Assembly (NCBI GenBank): GCA_017608725.1 | Contig: JAFCFG010000058.1 | Location: 1-6,468 of the forward strand | From: Candidatus Iainarchaeum sp. | GTDB lineage: Archaea; Iainarchaeota; Iainarchaeia; Iainarchaeales; GCA-2688035 | Reading direction: 5' to 3' | DNA length: 6,468 nt | Shown: piece after piece, positions 5,728-6,468 of the stretch | Layout of the letters: the number at the start of each line of letters is the position of its first letter | Position numbering within the stretch: position 1 is the stretch's first letter | Made by a program: the position numbers and the translations under genes | The notes under the pieces: generated by a model | Databases searched by the model: none | What the model saw: only the letters and a program-made list of their open reading frames with translations | What the model was told of the DNA's origin: nothing

Positions 5728-5852
5728 ACCGGGTTGGTTTCTTTGGCAGCACTTAAACCGGGTTGGTTTCTTTGGCAGCACTTAAACCGGGTTGGTTTCT
5801 TTGGCAGCACTTAAACCGGGTTGGTTTCTTTGGCAGAGAAGATAATTGAAAA
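5700..5852. repeat. 21-bp direct repeat bracketing the 29-bp array
   Basis: An exact 21-bp sequence, beginning GGCAGAGAAG and ending ATTGAAAA, occurs at 5700-5720 and 5832-5852, just before and at the end of the 29-bp array. The first copy encodes the C-terminal AEKIIEN of the small membrane protein. The second, 132 bp (44 codons) later, is in the same frame and is open into the next gene. After each copy the DNA stays related for a further unit of 29 bp. The older duplication unit may therefore have been at least 45-50 bp, with the 29-bp part amplified later. Confidence 0.93.
5721..5836. repeat. 29-bp tandem repeat, four perfect copies, starting inside a stop-codon context
   Basis: Copies lie at 5721-5749, 5750-5778, 5779-5807 and 5808-5836, identical and without spacers. 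Each begins CACTTAAACC, continues GGGTTGGTTT and ends CTTTGGCAG. Copy 1 supplies the last codon (ACT) and TAA of the small membrane protein gene. Because 29 is 2 modulo 3, the repeated TAA (5725, 5754, 5783, 5812) falls in all three forward frames. Each unit can fold a small hairpin, AAACC and GGTTT around GGGTT. A degenerate fifth unit follows at about 5853-5881 (GGCTGGTTTCTTTG shared in part). This is not a CRISPR array, since there are no spacers. Copy number in a short-read assembly could be under- or over-counted. Confidence 0.97.
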
Positions 5853-5874
5853 TATTTGGCGGGGGCTGGTTTCT

Positions 5875-6468
5875 TTGACTGAAAAAAACCGAGCTGAATT
5901 CTATGCAATTGTGCTCTATTTCCTGCTAACCTGTCTGTTCTTCCTGCCAATAGTGCTTGCACCAGACAGCAGCATGATGGGCACTTTTGGTGATCCCTGC
6001 CTTGCTATGAGGACGCCTTTCCTGCTTGAATACAATTTGAGGAACGGGATAAATTCAACCAAAAGCAGCTTGGTTAACGCTCCCTTTGGTGTTGACATAA
6101 GCCAGCTTGGCTTGTTCCTGCCATTCACTTTTCTGATATTCCTGCCGCTTTCAATGCTTACAAGCCAGCTGTTTGCATACAACGTGATAATTTTTAGCGG
6201 TCCATTTCTTGGGGCAATTGCGGGCTTTTTCCTTGCAAGGCACTTCATTAAAAGCAGGCCTGCTTGTTTCCTATCTGGTCTGATATATGGCTTTTCCCCC
6301 TTTGCCCTTGTCAGGTCAACTGCAACCTTAAACATTGCCCAAACAGCCTGGATTGCCCTGTTTGTCCTTGCACTATTCAGGTTTGAAGAAAAGAGAAACA
6401 GCTCAAACGCAATTGTCCTTGCTGTAACGCTTGCACTAACTGGCTTCTTCAGCCACTACTACCTCTTC
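5875..6468 (+). CDS. Polytopic membrane protein, probable GT-C-like glycosyltransferase (3' truncated)
   Basis: The open frame runs off the window end, giving 198 residues from TTG 5875. There is an N-terminal helix (about 10-29, FYAIVLYFLLTCLFFLPIVLA), then a long outer loop (about 30-75) with GDPCLAMRTPFL and NAPFGVDISQLG, then hydrophobic segments near 78-95, 100-122, 128-146, 157-170 and 180-198. A first outer loop with acidic residues followed by a P-x-G-V-D stretch resembles large GT-C enzymes that use lipid-linked sugars; this is a resemblance, not a secure family call. No ATG occurs before residue 34, so the start is non-ATG. TTG 5875 is chosen because TTGACTGAAAAAAA mirrors ATGATTGAAAAAAA at the preceding gene and the first helix follows directly. 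TTG 5830 (inside the repeat array) would add 15 residues. Operon membership with the small gene (147 nt apart) is uncertain. Confidence 0.75.
   Translation, partial: MTEKNRAEFYAIVLYFLLTCLFFLPIVLAPDSSMMGTFGDPCLAMRTPFLLEYNLRNGINSTKSSLVNAPFGVDISQLGLFLPFTFLIFLPLSMLTSQLFAYNVIIFSGPFLGAIAGFFLARHFIKSRPACFLSGLIYGFSPFALVRSTATLNIAQTAWIALFVLALFRFEEKRNSSNAIVLAVTLALTGFFSHYYLF

Noticed and set aside
5721..5836. CRISPR array
   Set aside because: The four 29-bp units are contiguous with no spacers, and no cas-like gene is nearby.
5753..5962. Minus-strand reading frame of 69 residues through the 29-bp array, with repeated KETNP-like peptides
   Set aside because: Its apparent repeat structure is only the DNA repeat read backwards, and it overlaps the start of the plus-strand membrane protein; it has no start signal.

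Overview
The window looks archaeal. Its coding style is rich in AGG (Arg), TTG (Leu), ATT (Ile) and GCA/GGC. Putative promoters are TATA-like boxes rather than -35/-10 pairs, candidate terminators are T-tracts, and one reading frame probably starts at TTG. The gene content (dolichol-phosphate-type sugar transfer, a UPF0104/AglR-like membrane protein, GT-C enzymes) fits archaeal surface glycosylation. A DPANN-type or otherwise uncultured lineage is possible, but this is an impression only; no marker gene is present.

Layout. (1) 1-2258, plus strand: the end of a UDP-glucuronate decarboxylase-like SDR enzyme, a flippase-like UPF0104/LPG-synthase-TM protein starting 12 nt later, and a GT2 dolichyl-phosphate-sugar synthase-like enzyme overlapping it by 4 bp (ATGA). 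These three form an operon. (2) 2249-2404: a convergent junction holding two different direct-repeat pairs, one spanning the stop codon of each converging gene, around a 9-bp-stem hairpin. (3) 2393-3883, minus strand: a GT39/ArnT-like polytopic glycosyltransferase. (4) 3884-4027: a divergent promoter region with a 9-bp inverted repeat. (5) 4028-5440, plus strand: a radical SAM protein with an N-terminal B12-binding-like domain. (6) 5509-5727: a small single-pass membrane protein with four cysteines after its membrane segment. (7) 5721-5836: four perfect head-to-tail copies of a 29-bp unit that starts inside the last codons of that gene. (8) 5875-6468: the start of a polytopic membrane protein, probably another GT-C-like enzyme, cut by the window end.

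How the genes may work together (inference): the decarboxylase supplies a nucleotide sugar, the GT2 enzyme loads a sugar onto a polyprenyl/dolichyl phosphate, the UPF0104 protein helps it cross the membrane, and the GT39 enzyme uses it outside. The radical SAM protein has no assigned substrate.

The most unusual signal is not a gene. All three genes here that end in TAA have the DNA around the stop codon duplicated. The duplicated segment starts 4-9 nt before the stop and ends 14-22 nt after it, with a different sequence each time. The three genes that end in TGA show no clear duplication. This suggests a recurrent, position-specific duplication process at gene 3' ends, or a class of 3'-end elements I do not recognise.
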